From NCBI RefSeq assembly GCF_018143015.1, contig NC_054740.1, positions 74,111,856 through 74,175,855 on the forward strand: a stretch of 64,000 nucleotides of DNA, read 5' to 3'. Within the stretch, counting starts at the first letter, position 1. Every line of letters starts with the position of its first letter. A program made the translations under genes and the position numbers. Under the pieces are notes generated by a model that made no database searches, was not told the DNA's origin, and was given only the letters and a program-made list of their open reading frames with translations. The DNA comes from Lytechinus variegatus (lineage: Eukaryota; Echinodermata; Echinoidea; Temnopleuroida; Toxopneustidae). Of the stretch, positions 23,871 through 38,400 are shown one piece after another.

Positions 23871-24452
23871 AGGGATGGTCCGGGCTGAAAATATTTATAC
23901 CTTAATACATAGAGTAGAATTCACTGAGCAAAATGCCGAAAATTTCATCAAAATCGGATAACAAATAATAAAGTTATTGGAGTTTAAATTTTAGCAACAT
24001 TTTGTGATAACAGTCGTCATGAATATTCATTAGGTGGGCTGATGATGTCACATCTCCACTTTCCGTTTTCTTAATTTATTACATAAAATCATTTTTTTTT
24101 CATTGTTTCATACTTGTGTGAATAATATGTCTTGCTTATAATGAAATAAGTTTCAGCAATAAATATCTAATGCACTAAATCAGTTGTCAATCCAATTTTT
24201 ATAGTTCTTGGAGGAAAAAAATTGAATAAACCTAATTTCATATGATAAAATGTAAAAGAACAAGTGGAGATTTGACATTCTCAGCCCACCTTATGAATAT
24301 TCATGACGACTGTTTTCACAAAATATTGCTAAACTTTAAACTTCAATAACTTTATTATTTGTTATCCGATTTTTATGAAATTTTCGGCACTTTGCTCAGT
24401 GAATATTATTCTTTTTATTAAGCTGTACATACTTTCAAGTCGGACCATCCCC
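23871..24452. mobile_element. TTAA MITE with GGGATGGTCCG ends
   Basis: Flanked by TTAA at 23867-23870 and 24453-24456. The left end is AGGGATGGTCCGGGCTGAAA and the right end, read inward, is GGGGATGGTCCGACTTGAAA. The halves are inverted over most of the element, including ATTTCATCAAAATCGGATAACAAATAA and GTCGTCATGAATATTCAT. The small frame at 23713-23961 crosses its edge and is not a gene. Confidence 0.83.
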
Positions 24453-24456
24453 TTAA

Positions 24457-26423
24457 ATTAATGAAGGGATATAAGGAGTATTTGACAGACTAACACCAGC
24501 CATTTTATGAATATTTAATGAAAAAATGTCAGTTATTTATCAACAGTATCTGATTGTGTTCATTATAAGCCTGGAATTAAAGTATCTAGGTGTTAAAGTC
24601 TTTTGTTGTTAGTCTGCCGTATGATATCTCATGCTGATACATATTCCATATAGATTATTTGATTAATAACTAATATAGATCATCAGCTGGAAAAATAAGT
24701 GTTAAATTCAATGCAATTCACTTCAGTTGATTCATTTTCAATTCCGATAAAAATAGATAAATGAATAGAGTATATAATTTTACAGGGCACGAGGATGGTC
24801 CAATGGTTCTACTTTATTCAGAAATCTATAAATATTTCATGTTTTATATCATATTGCGCACTATTTGACTTAAGAATGAATAAGAATATTATGCTTGCTG
24901 GGGTTGTCTCGCATAATCTTGCAAGCGACCAGAATGTGACAAACTAACCGGGTGATTCAACAAAAGGCAGTGATATACGGTACATACTGTAGTTATCGTT
25001 TGATTCAAAGAATGATACACCTCTGCTTTCAAAGACAATGTTCGACATATCCCTTGTCCATAGTCGCTATTTTCTCTGTAATTTCGAATTTATTTTAGAT
25101 AATACTTCTTCCAAGTATTTAAATAAAGTTCGTCGTTTCATCATCATGATCATAGCTGTTTGCTCTTGCTGTCTTCTTTTTACATTGCATCGTCTGAATT
25201 ATTAACAGCCACACACGTAAAAATAATCTATACCAGAGTAACCTAAGTCATTATGTCTAATGACATGCCATCGGTCAGTTTGGAGTCGGTTACGTTGGTG
25301 TTACTGCAGCGTATGGATTGTCTTTGTTGTAATAATATTATTCTGTTTCGCAGTGTTCTATAGGACAGTTGTTTGGCAAGTGATATGGGTCAACTATCCT
25401 TTTTGATGTGTAATTCAATTTATTCGTAGCAATTTTCTGTATCGGAACAAATTAATGAGAGAAAGGGCATATAGCTCTGGGGAACCTTGAATTAAGCTAC
25501 GCCTACCATTGTTCTCTTCATCCATTTCTTTCACAGAATATTGAAATAAAAGAGTTGCCAAAGCTGTTGTACATGTATAATTTCACACACAAATACACAT
25601 ACATATATATATATATGACAAAATATAAAGTTCATTCTGAAAAGTATAGGACAAACCTACAGATCTATACAGTAGAAAGGACATACATTATCATGATTAT
25701 TTCATTGAATATATCTATACTTTTTTTCTTCACTGTATATATTTTTTTCTGCCTGCAATCATGAAATCATGATCCTGATAAACTGATCTTAGCAGAGGGG
25801 TAAAAAAAAATTCCAGCATGAAAACGGCATGAATTAGGATTGAAAAATAGTTTATTCAAGTTTTTGTTGCCCCCCCCCCTCCTTCAAATACTTGATATAT
25901 CAAAATCTCTTTAATACGAACGGTTATAAACCGTCTGATAATATCATCAGATTTGTGCTCCTGTCAGCATTTTATAGCTTTTATTACAATTGTCATATTA
26001 CCATGATATTAATTCGTAAAATGAATGTAATACGTTTTATCAGTGAACTTAGAGGAACAACTAATCTAAGTCCAGTTGGGCATGTATTCGTTATTTTAAT
26101 ATGGAATATGATAATCAATGAATGATATACACAACAAATAATGGGCCTATACCAAACAACTATCTTGAGGTGTATTCGAAAATATCCATGCATGTATGAC
26201 CTTGCTTTGCTGACTATGATTATGATAAAGCTTTCGTCAGTCAGGTCAATGCGTTTGTGGAAATAACAATTATATTATATTGAATCCTTTATTGGTTGGT
26301 ATCCATAGAGAAGTCAGTGATCAGCGAATCGAGAAAAGTTGTCGGGAAATTCATATACTGTAGTGGACACCATCGCTTCTACATGAATTTATAAAGTGTG
26401 GACATTAGTTTGGAGTGAGAATC
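24457..26423. other. Spacer between the two dehydrogenase paralogues
   Basis: No exon or intact transposon recognised. There is a short (TA)n run at 25603-25617 and a poly-C tract at 25870-25879. The last 130 bp before the next gene share short words with the sequence before paralogue A (CAGTGATYAGCGAAYCG), suggesting that the tandem duplication included some promoter-proximal DNA. Confidence 0.5.
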
Positions 26424-29400
26424 ATGGGGTTAGAAAATTGGAGCGGTCGCTCGGCAGTTGTGACGGGGGCAGGATCTGGCTTCGGTGAGGCAATCACCCG
26501 CTTACTGGCAAAAATTGGAATGAAAATTATCGCTGCAGATATCAATTTTGATGCCGTCCAGGTAAGAAATTTACAAGACCCTTGTAGAAAATCAATACCA
26601 AAACGGTCCTAATTTAAATTCAGTGGTTGCAGCCCTTTTAGTAAAAAAAGTCTACAAAACTGGACTGGTGGGATGGTGCAAATTGTATTGCCTCGAGATT
26701 GCGGTCTTATTCGAAATATAATTTGTATTTATATAAGGCCCATCACGCTCTTTCTACATTTCCTTGGAGTCATTGACTTACGACAAGCCGGCTAGTAAAA
26801 AACTCATAGCAACAGATTAACGGTAACCATTTGCGAAGTAGCAAAGCAAAGTGATTTCCATCTAAGAAAAAAAGAAAGGAAAATTCTTGCACCCCCCTTT
26901 TTTTCTTGGGGGCTTATCAGCGACCGCTAGACAAAATGCTTAAACTGTTCGTTCTCAGGTCACTATCAACTGGAATTGACTTGAAAGTAATTTCAAGTCA
27001 ATATACTATATGAAATTTAGCTCACTCCTTGCTATCGCATTATTGTTTAGTGATACCGGTAGGAAACAACCGTCATTGTGGTTGGTTTAGCAAGTTAGCG
27101 CCTAACAGGCTGCTTGGAATGCTATGAATCCAGTGACCGGGTAATAATAATTGTGAAGCGCTTTGAACAGTCGTAGATTGATAAAGCGCTATATAAATGC
27201 CAATTATTATTATTATTATTTTACACTAATAAAGTTTGAATGAATTCAACTTCCCTTAAAAGAATGTCCGTTCTCGGGTCAGTAAGTTACTTCTTAATGT
27301 TTTTATTTTAATGAGTAGTTATCAATATATGTATACATTATGATTATGATTTTATCTCCCGGGGTCCACTTCCATTGACGAGTGAATATCATGCTTTTCG
27401 ATTGTTTTCACAAAAAGTAATATGCGCATCCTGGTCGTTATGCAAATGAGGGGACTGGTAACGTCACCCACTCATTATTTCTTTTGTATTCTACTATGTG
27501 ATATATGAAAATATGCTGATTTTCTCCCCCTTGTCATGTGAAATCGAGTTTTATTCCTCCCTGAACATGTGCAATTAGTATTGTTTAATGCTATATGATT
27601 CAATAAGTAGGTCCTTATTGTCAAATCTCTTTTAAAAAATGAAATATTGTATAATTCAAACAATTAAAAAAAGAAAAAAATAGTGAGTGATGGACATCAT
27701 CGACTGTCCCATTTGCATGTCCCACTGAGCTGTGCATATCATTGTTTTGTGAAAAATAAGCGAAACTTAAAAATGTCATAACTTTCTTATTTTACATCCG
27801 ATTTTGATGAAGTCTTCAGCGTTCTGCTAGTTTGATTTTTCTCTATTCAAATCAACATTTATCTGGGGTGGACTTGACCTTTGAAATATCGCTGTTCAAA
27901 TCAAGGGTACCGTTTTGTTTCCAATACTAATTAATGGTAGAGTTTCACAAGCAAGTACTTGTTAAGGGGTGCATTTTCAGAACATGGTAAATACGTGTTT
28001 AGGGTGTTTTTCGAAACCCCAATGGACGCTCGTGAAATGCACTCGTGAAGGGAAGCCCCCCCCCCCCATTTAATATATCGCCTTAATGACTATACATAAT
28101 GCGTAAGGTACATGTAGATAATTATACTATGCAATGACTATTATGAAAATAGCATGTTTCAGAAAATACGGAATACTTAAATGACTAGAATGCCATCCGT
28201 TGTTCGTAAAACATAGGTAAAATCGGGCTCGCCTTTTTATATTTTTTTTCCCGGAAAACATCCAGTTCGAGCTCGAGCTGGAGTTGATCAACTCGTTTAA
28301 TACTCATTCATATGACTATACTGCGATATTATTTCAACATCTCCGAGCAACTTCATATTTTCCACAATTTTTTGTCATTCCATATCTATTCTAAATATCA
28401 GGGTCAGCCCATTAGCATAATAACAGCCCCCTTATAGTTCGTTTCCGATGAAGTTTGAACCCTTTACTAGTAGTATTCATTTTACGACAAACGTCAGGGC
28501 AAATTACCAACAATATAGATATAAAGTTATAACAACTTCAATTATATGATAATTATAAACACGTGCACCGTGATTCACTGCACTGGTCATCATGGTCATC
28601 GGAAGAGCAGGCCTGGTGCGAGGAAATTTCATCGCACCGGAATGTACCAAATGACGTCATTTTAACACGTTTACGGTCGTGGTCCTATTTATACTTCCCC
28701 AGAAATCCTGATTCTGGTCAAACGACGTTTTGAAAACGGCGCGCCGTCGTTTAAATGAAAGTGAGCGTGAAAGCAACCGTGTTTTGGACGGATGAGCGCT
28801 GATTCTAGCCTGAAAAGTGGAAGCGTAAACACACCCTAATACCGTGTTTACACTTAATCGGCATTTGAATCGGTTCAGAACCGCGAGCCGATGCAGCATC
28901 GGCTTTTTCATAGCGTGTAAACGCGAGTAACTTGCATCGGCTCGCGGTTCAGAACCGGCAATTTGCACCACCAAGTAGGTTCTGAACCGCGAGCCGATGC
29001 AGAATCGTTTTTTTTTTACTACGTGTAAACAGAAAGCCGAATCTGCACCGGCAATTTGTGCACATATCATTTACTTTACCATTGTGACGTAATTGTAAGC
29101 GCACTGATCCAGCTTTGTGTTTATTATGACGTATATTGTTGGTGTGCGTATATTTTTAGGTTTTTGCATCGGCTCGCGGTTCAGAACCGCGAGCTGTAAC
29201 AACGTGTAACCAAAACCAAAAGCCGATTCTGCATCGGCTTTTGGTTCTGAACCAAAAGCCGATTAAGTGTAAACACGGTATAAGTGACCTACAATGATAA
29301 TTGAGCAGTACCCCTCCCTCCCCCCCCCCCCCCCGCTTTATATCGACGGAGAGCGGTATTCACATCGACCTGCAGTGCGTTAACCCGGGCTGTTCTGTAT

Positions 29401-32400
29401 TGTATACTATGTTCTCTATTGTTCCCTAAACAATAATATATATAATATAAATAACTTATGAAGGACAAAGTATTTACAAGCCGACATTTACAAGCCTACT
29501 TTTAGGATAGTTAATTTCACAAGCATAAAGAAAAAAGGTAGTTCCATAGGCGCTCCTTTTAGAAAAACAAAATATATATTGTACACAAATGTTTTAAACC
29601 GTTTATGGCAGTCCTATATGATCTTATAAAATCCGAATAAATCAACACATTTTTCTCTAACAAGGTCATTGTCATTGTTAACATCATTTTACCATTAATA
29701 CCAAATACCATTTCATTTCGATCATCATTATCATTGCTGATGATAATTTTTTTGTTGGAATATTATATTTGGCAGTAGTATAGTTTGTCGTTATCATTAT
29801 TATTAATTTTGTTGAAGCAGTTACAGGGGAAGTTCACCTTGAAGAAGAGTTTGTTGTAAAAAGAATCGCAGAAACAAAAATGAAAAATGATTGCTGAAGG
29901 TTCGAGGAAAATTCATTAAGATTAAGAAAGTTATTAGGATTTCATTTTTTGGATTTGTGACGTCATAAACGAGTAGCTGCCCCATGTGCTATGTAGGCTA
30001 ATATGAAATGCATAACATTAAAATTTGTTATGTTTCGTAATGACTTAATTTTGTTTCCTTTTTAGGAACAGGTGCAAAATGATTAGTCTTTAGTTATACT
30101 GTTGATGACCTTTTTTTTTTTTTTTTTTTTTTTTTGCTTGTCAAAAATTTTTGGCAAGCAACGTCCTAAAATTAAGATTGATAACCTTTTTTTCGGGGCG
30201 CTTGTCCAATTTTTTACCTGTGTCCATCCCAATAAATCAGGTGGACACCCCCTAAATTTTTTGGCTTCCGCCGCCAATGGTTATACTGAATGTATCCTTA
30301 GAGCAACTCACAAGCGTGTTGCGCTAAGGAAGGTCAACTCCATATACGTGCATGCAGCTGAACTGCGGGCATATCTTACTATTCTCGCCAACGAAATAAT
30401 AATAATAGGCATTTATATAGCGCCATCTATCTAGAAATAATCTATTCCGAGGCGCGTTGTTATTATTATTATTACCCCGGCTTTAGCTCGAGCTGCCTCT
30501 CAGCGCTCATGCATTCAAGGAATTAATCCTACCGGGTACCCATTCACCTCACCTGGGTCGAGTGCAGCACAATGTGGATAAATTTCTTGCTGAAGGAAAT
30601 TACGCCATGGCTGGGATTCGAACCCACGACCCTCTGTTTCAAAGTCAGAAGACTTATCCACTGGGCCACAACGCTCCACAGATCAAATGCCGATCTAATA
30701 CAATAACAATTAGTAGCGATCAAGAAAAGAATATGAAAGAATATGACAACGGTATCAAAGATTACATTAGAAAATTATGTTAAGGAATATACATACATAT
30801 AAAAACATATTTTGAAATCTAAAACTTTACAAATATAAGTTTTAGGAAACTAAAATCATTACCAAATCGGTGATTGTTGTTATCAGCGATTTTACGAGAC
30901 GGTTGTATTAGGTGATTTGCGGCGAGACAATTTTGTGACCACTCGCAAAGCATTTCGGGATTGAATATCACCACCTTATTTTCTCTGAGCTCTTCGTAAC
31001 CCATCATCGCTCTATGCTTAAGCTACGTATGCTCCGTCGTCAGCTTAGATCTCAACCTGGTCTAGCAATGGTACTTTCTGCTAGGCAGAGCAGGACGTGG
31101 CGACCAACCCGTCGACCAGCATTTATATGCAGCCAAGAGACCGTGACTCATTTATCTATTCATTAGAACCGGCAGCAATGCCAATGGCACTGGGCATTAA
31201 AAAAAACTGATTCACGTGCATCTTTCTGTATTTTTTTCACCATTTTCCCAAAAAATTCTAAATTCAGATCTTTAACCATATTAAGTAAAGTCTACATCTA
31301 ACTTTAGATCTTGATCATGTTGATCGATAGACCCAAGTCTAAGATTAAGATCTAACTTTATTAGTCATGTTAGTCTAACTAGCCAAAAGCCTTGACCAAT
31401 TTCGATCTGTTCGTCGGAGATGTTGTTCCACACTGAAAATCTAAGTAGATCTAGATCGAGCACGACTTGTTGGTAGGAGATATTCTATGCAAAAATAAAA
31501 TAAAGATAAAAAGCAACTCAAAACAGGCGGATTTCTCCTTGACAACTAGTCTCCTAGACCATTTGAAGGTTGGTCCATGCAATAAGCCCCGATGTTCGGT
31601 TTAGTTCGATCAAGGCCAGCCTGCATGGGCTAGGTTGAGTCTAGATCTAGTAGATTATATGGTTTAAAAATTACCGTTAGGCCTTAGCGTTAGACATGAA
31701 ATCTTTAAAATTCACTTTAGAAAATGCATGGAATCACGAAAAGCTCAGTCAATTTGCTCTTTCACTTTCGAAATTTCCCAAACCAAAAATTGTAAAGTTA
31801 CGCGTTGTGCCGGCCAACTTGAAGCCCAAGCCATCAGGCCCAGGAAAGTTTGCAATATGGCAAACGAATCATGTAAAAAAAAAAATCTTCAAACATTGAT
31901 TGCAGAGAATCAGTGGTCAAATTATGATGTGGATGCTTTCTATCAAATCAACTTTCTGCCCCAATTAAGAAATTAAGACCGTCTATAATTATAAATCTAG
32001 CCCCCATCCCAAGATAGGCCTACCCTAATTTACTGGGATAGGTCTAATGCAAAACGATGATGGCACTCTCTGCCAAACGATGTAACATTGCAATCAGTTT
32101 GCCTCAATTGAAGAAAATTGAAGAAAACCAGGGAAAATGTGAATAGGTGGCCGTTTAAGCTTTAATTTGTCTTTGGAAGTTTGGTTACTCTATCGATCTT
32201 CGACGTGACGCAGCCTGGATGTGCATGCATCCGATGCATGTTTTTTCGCCGTCTGTAATCTCGGACTCGAAGTTGAAATTTAGACCCGGATTTCGGGGAT
32301 ACAGCGCCTTTATTTCAGATTTATAGACTTAAGAGTCAAATGAAATTTAAAATTTGAAATCTAACCTTGAACAATCATCGTTCATAAACATCAGCACTGA

Positions 32401-35400
32401 AGCCATTACACTTCAAATCAGACCAGGGAAATCATTGTCTATGTTGCTAGAAGATGACGAGTCGCCTGAAGCCCCAGTGCATCATCAACAATGTTACTAG
32501 CTAGCTACGCGACCGGCCCAGACTCGGCGCACTTAGGCCAGAAAAATGTCTTCGATTATTACGGTGGTGATTGTCTATGCATTTATTAGTGGTGCAGCGA
32601 AATTCAACAGAAGAAGAGACCACAGGTATCCTCGTCATAGACTTAATATTCCAAAATGAGGAAAAATGTCAAAATCATGATTATTTAAGCTAATTTTTTT
32701 GAAAAAAAATCAACTCTACAAAGTTCCTAAAACACCACCTTATTTTTTAGAGTGGTCACAAAGTTCGAGTGGAGTTGACCTTCCTCAGAGCAACACGATT
32801 GTGTGTTATTGTCCTCTACGTTCGTTGACTCGGGCCAATATGATTCTGTTGTGGGCAACATGATGTTCCCCTCAAGGCCAGTCAATGTCATATAATAGTC
32901 TTGCCTCAAATTAATAATATTTTTACGTTAAAATCACAATTATGTTTCTTAAATTTAACATCAAGGAGCTATCAAAGTCACTGGAAATTAGCGGCGTCTC
33001 GGAAGAGGTCTACCCGATGAGATGTGACGTCACTAACGAGTCCGACGTGAGGAGCCTGTATGCCAACGCCGAGAACAGGTTTGATGGGGTCGACGTCAGC
33101 GTACAGTGCGCGGGTCTGTCGAAGCCATCACCACTCCTCTCGGGTGATCTTAACAGTTGGAAAATTATGCAGGAGGTAGATCGCAAGATAGCCTTTAGAC
33201 AAGGCCTTCTCTGAGTGATATTTAGACGTCAAGCAACTGAATTTAGACTACAAATCATTACAACCCGAGGGAAATTCCCACGAAATTTAATTTCATATAT
33301 AGCTGATTTTTGATTGACAAAAGTATATGCATATGTTTGGCCATATAATACTGATTACAGGAAGGGCTATCACTTTACTTCCTTTGCCAAACTGGCATGA
33401 TTGGATGAGAAATATCACTTTATGTTTGTAGCTATTTGGCGAATTTTTATTACACCACATAAGGAGTTGCTCGTCTGTAATGTCACAAGCTTGAACTTTA
33501 AAAATTCAAAAAGCTAAACCATGTGTGTGTGGTTTTTTTTTTGCTATTCGAATTATACTTGTACTATTATTTCTAAAAGCAAAATAAACTTTTTTCTAAG
33601 TGAATTTCCCTTGTATGTTTATGATAAAGCACTCAAGTCCACAATATCGCTACCAATATGAGCGTGGCATAATAATCATTAAAGGCCTTCTTTTATTTCT
33701 TTAGGTTCACACCAATCACTTAAACGGATGTTCATATTATCTTGTTCATTGTCTTTTAGTCAGTTTGCTTTTTAAATTTTACAAATTAATAATGACTAGC
33801 AAAATATACAGCACCATGTTCACGTTTTGAATTCCAATTAGATATACGAACATATTTCAATGTTTTACTGAAATGAGAATATATCCATTCAAACAGGTAA
33901 ATGTATTAGGAACACTCTGTTGCTGTCGTGAAGCCGTCGGACTGATGAGGAAGAAAGATATCGATGACGGCATCATTATAAACCTTGTCAGGTAAGAATG
34001 ATTACTAGGGATTGTGAAATCTAAAGCCTCAAAATGTTATATATATATACCAGGAAACCTGCTGCCTGTCGAATTCTGGCACGAATTACCATTGATCATG
34101 TCGATGTTAGGATGTGTGATAAGTTGAGTAAAACTTGAAGAAACCCTATTGGAATGCCATTTTTCCAATTTTTTGTTGTTGAAATATTGCAATCTGACCT
34201 GTAAACTGAAAATTACACTGGGATCGCACAATATGAGGGTATTCTTAATTGATAGCCTCGTCAGAGGAAGGATCAGAGGTAGCTCCAGAAGGGATGATTA
34301 ATGATATCATACATGCATTTAGGCCAGTGCGTAGCACCTTGTTTGCTAAATGGAACCATTTATGACGGCAATACTGATCTTATGCTATGATTTCATTTAT
34401 TGTTATTTATTCTTTTTTTTTGGGGGGGTACAATTTCAATATCGGGGGTAGTTTTAGAGTGTATTACAATCAACATGATCAATGAGCAGCGATTGTCCAA
34501 TACTCTGGAGTGGTACATAATTCATACTCATTTACAGAATACAAACAGTGAATGAACTTCAAAGGTTCACGTTCCCGGTATTCAAGAGGGCGCTGTTGGA
34601 CATTGCGTGCGCGATGCGAATGGCGCTAGTTGATTGACACCAATTAACCTGATATGCCGCTTGTACCTCAGTCACATTTCCGTACGGTCGCCGTACGGAG
34701 AGTAAAAAAACAGCCACTTAAAATTTTTGTACCAGCTAGGATGGTTTGAATATAATGAAAAATAAAATTCTAAGTTCGCATACGCTACGACTGGAGTTCG
34801 AAGCACTTGGCAGATTGACTCCGCATCCTTCTGCTGAATGAAGTGACATCATCAGCAGATGTTTGGACATACGCCGACGTAACGAAAAAGTAAAGCAGTA
34901 TAATATGTGCTGCGCGACTGGCTGATGATTGACACCTGCATGCAACGTCGATGACCTTCGTAATGACGATGGCGGCGAGTACAGAACCATCCAAAAACTT
35001 TTTTTTTTCTTTACTTCCAGTCTTTCTGCGTACCATTTGTCACCAAGCAGCGAAATGCATTTCTACGGAGCTACGAAGGTGATGTTGAGATCTATTCAAC
35101 AAGGTTTCAGGCAAGAGCTGAGGGAAATCAATTCAAACATCAGAATATCGGTAAATAGCAGACTTCTGGAAATATCACTAGCATTTTCGTAATCAGGGGC
35201 AAAAAAAAATAGTCGGACGTTTTATCTGACAATGTCCGGTTTTTTGACAGTTACAATAACAACTGTACTTCTCAGCCAATCAAAAAATAAAGGAAAGTTT
35301 TCTGTTAGCTGTTGATAAAATACTCTCCTATACCCTTTTTACACAGGATTTTCTTAACCCCGGACTATTGCTAACCCCGTACTATCCTTAACCCCGTACT

Positions 35401-38400
35401 ATTTTTTTTCCTTTTCACACATGCCAAATTGTTATTGCTAACCCCGGATAAGGAATGCTTGCTTTTTGCACGAAACTCGCTAACCCCGGACTAGTGTTTT
35501 TGTCGATCATTCGTAGTACAAGTACTTTACTCGTACACTTTTTACACACGCTAAAATTTCCTTAACCCCGTACTATAGGTGGGGCTAAATTAGCCCCACC
35601 TATAGTACGGGGTTAAGCTTAGCCCACTTTCGTTTTACACTAGCGATCTTAACCCCGTACTATCGCTCTTAGCACCGCAATCATGGCAATTGCTGGGATA
35701 ACCCTGCTTTTTGTGCAGGGCCAAATAATCCCGTACTATAGGTGGGGTTAGCCCACTTTGCAAAAATGCTGTGTAAAAAGAAAGTGGGCTAAGCTTAACC
35801 CCGTACTATAGGTGGGGCTAAATGGCAATTTAGCCCCACCTATAGTACGGGGTTAAGGAAATTTTAGCCTGTGTAAAAAGGGTACTAGAGACTTACTTCG
35901 CCATTCTAGTATCCTAAACTACAAACTGGCAGAGTCATGTATACTTTTATGTTGGATCCCTCTCATAATTTCTGTGAGGTTTCCAAACTCGTATTCACTT
36001 TCATCTATTTCATCATTAATTTATTGTAACAATATGATATTTAATGCTTTATACATTAATACGATAGTTCGTTCCCCTTTCTACCGCTTAACCACATTGT
36101 TGATATGTTAAGGCTTATACAATTTTCAGTATGAGAATTGTCTTCAATCCTACATGTCTTTGTATTTCTACATAACAGGGCATTTCACCTGGACAAGCGG
36201 ATACGGGTTTTTATACAAATATGTTCGGTGATGTAACGAAATGCACGGTTCCTTTCCCAAAACAGGTAAGGCATATCGAAGTGTAAAAAAAGGAAAGGGG
36301 AACACATACTGCTGACAACAAGGTGTACAATATTTTTATCTATATATTTATCTATTTAACGAGCAATGAACATTAATATACCTGACTCAGGTGTGCCGGG
36401 AATCGAAACCCTGACTTCGTATATCGTCAGGTGTCACTGCACCATTTTAAAACGTGCATATCCCTTGTATCAATATAGCAATTTCATTTATTCAATTGAG
36501 ATCAAAGATCAATGTACGTATATACGAGATAGGTTGATCAATTAAGGGCAGAAGTGCTGGACAAGGAATCGAATTCTGGATTGACGTATGTGTAGACAGT
36601 TTTTTTTTTACATCTTATTCCTACATCACATTTGCCGGCCGGCGACATGACATCGGGGGTAGACGGTGGGGTGTGCGAGCTTTTTAAAACATCGGTCCTC
36701 ACCGACCAAATAATCGTGTCGACATCGTCCATACACCCGGGGTTTTGGAGGGGGCGGGGAGGCAGCGATTAACGGTCGGACATCGACCGGACATCTCATA
36801 CTCATCCCCGATTGATTCTATGGTTCTCGTGCGATAAACGGACGATAAACTGGACATCGAACGAATATTTGTAAAGTAACCTCCGGACATCGTGATATCA
36901 GTCGGCAGGTGCACTTTCCCAATTAGCATCTTTTTGTGCTGCGTTGTGAAGACACGCGCATATGAGTTTTACATGCGAAATAACGCGGTGTTTAAAGGGT
37001 CCTGATGCATCTGTGATCGCCAACCGATGTCACTCACATTGGCCATACATTGGTCATAATGGATACTAATGACTAATGTCCGGACAGAGATCAGTTGATA
37101 ATCCCCCGATGTCCGATGTCTTCTCTCAATAAGCAATAAGGCCTTGACCTCCGATGCTCAGGACACTGGTCGATTCACGGCCGGACATTCGTAAGATATC
37201 TTAACGATATGTGAAGGATGGATGGACTATTAGTGGAGACATCGGATGATTTCAGTTAGCTCCAAGTTTTCAATGTCCGATCACCCCTCCGATGTTACTA
37301 GAGAGCCCCGGCCATCATACGATGACCACGGGTGTCCGACCGGCAACTTGTCCAAAAATGCCACCTCCCCCCCAAAAAAGAAAAAAATAATAATAATAAT
37401 GAATAAATAAATTATAAATAAATGAGTAAATAATAATAAAATAAAATGAAGTAAATTAAATAAATCAAATATAATTAGGTTAAAAAATCGAAAGTACATC
37501 GTTCATCTATTCGGACTGGAATGTGACTGAGGTATACCTTTGTCATCCAGGTTTAAAATTTTGATTTTACTTTCTTTTACGAAAGAGTGATGTAATCCGT
37601 GTTGCGACCTGTGAAGGTGTAAAAGCTCTTTTACACCACACAGCTACTACATCTTCATATATAGAAATTTTCATTTATCCAATATTTGACAAAAGAGGAA
37701 TGTAGATAAATGCCTAGCTCTAGTTACGCTGGCGGAGAATCAATCGCATACTCTCAAGTGTTATAGATCACTCGGCCACATCACATTCTTATTTTCTATA
37801 CACAGAAAATAGACATAACCATTTGCAATAATCTTCCATTTTATGTGACAATAAACATGTCAAGTTTAAACAATTTAATTAATTTGTTATTTCTCCGATA
37901 CTCTTTTTTTTTACCTTTTTCCTACATTTGTATCTATTTCGTTATTTTTCTGTTCACGATTCTTTTATTTCAGGTATTGATAGCCGCGTTAAGTATTCTT
38001 CTTTATTATTTACTTGTAATTTTTATTATCTTCATTTACCTTAAAGCCTCTTGTGGCAAAGGATATCGCAGACGTTGTGGAATATATTCTTAACACCCCG
38101 AAACATATCCAGGTAAGTTGTTGCAAAAATATCGATAACATCGTTTCTAATGGGCCCGTATTCTGAACTCTGGACTAAAGAGCTCATATGGACATTACAA
38201 ACCCCCATTCACTCACGTGTTAAATCATTATAGCTCATCAAAAAATCATCAAAAATCAATCCCACGATAAATTTTGCTTTGATTCACTGACATTAGTCAC
38301 AATAATGTTCATCGGGTACTTGTCCAGCTCCATCAAAACTTAAATTGCCTGAAATAAGACTAACCATAATTTTGGCCAGTTCATTGCCAGAAAACCCGAA

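Noticed and set aside
28657-29070. 137-codon minus-strand frame
   Set aside because: It overlaps the Harbinger-like palindromic MITE, and its residues reflect GGTTCAGAACCGCGAGCC repeats.
31696-31976. Lys-rich 67- and 82-codon frames in intron 1 of paralogue B
   Set aside because: No conserved counterpart in paralogue A, no splice-site logic and no recognisable domain.
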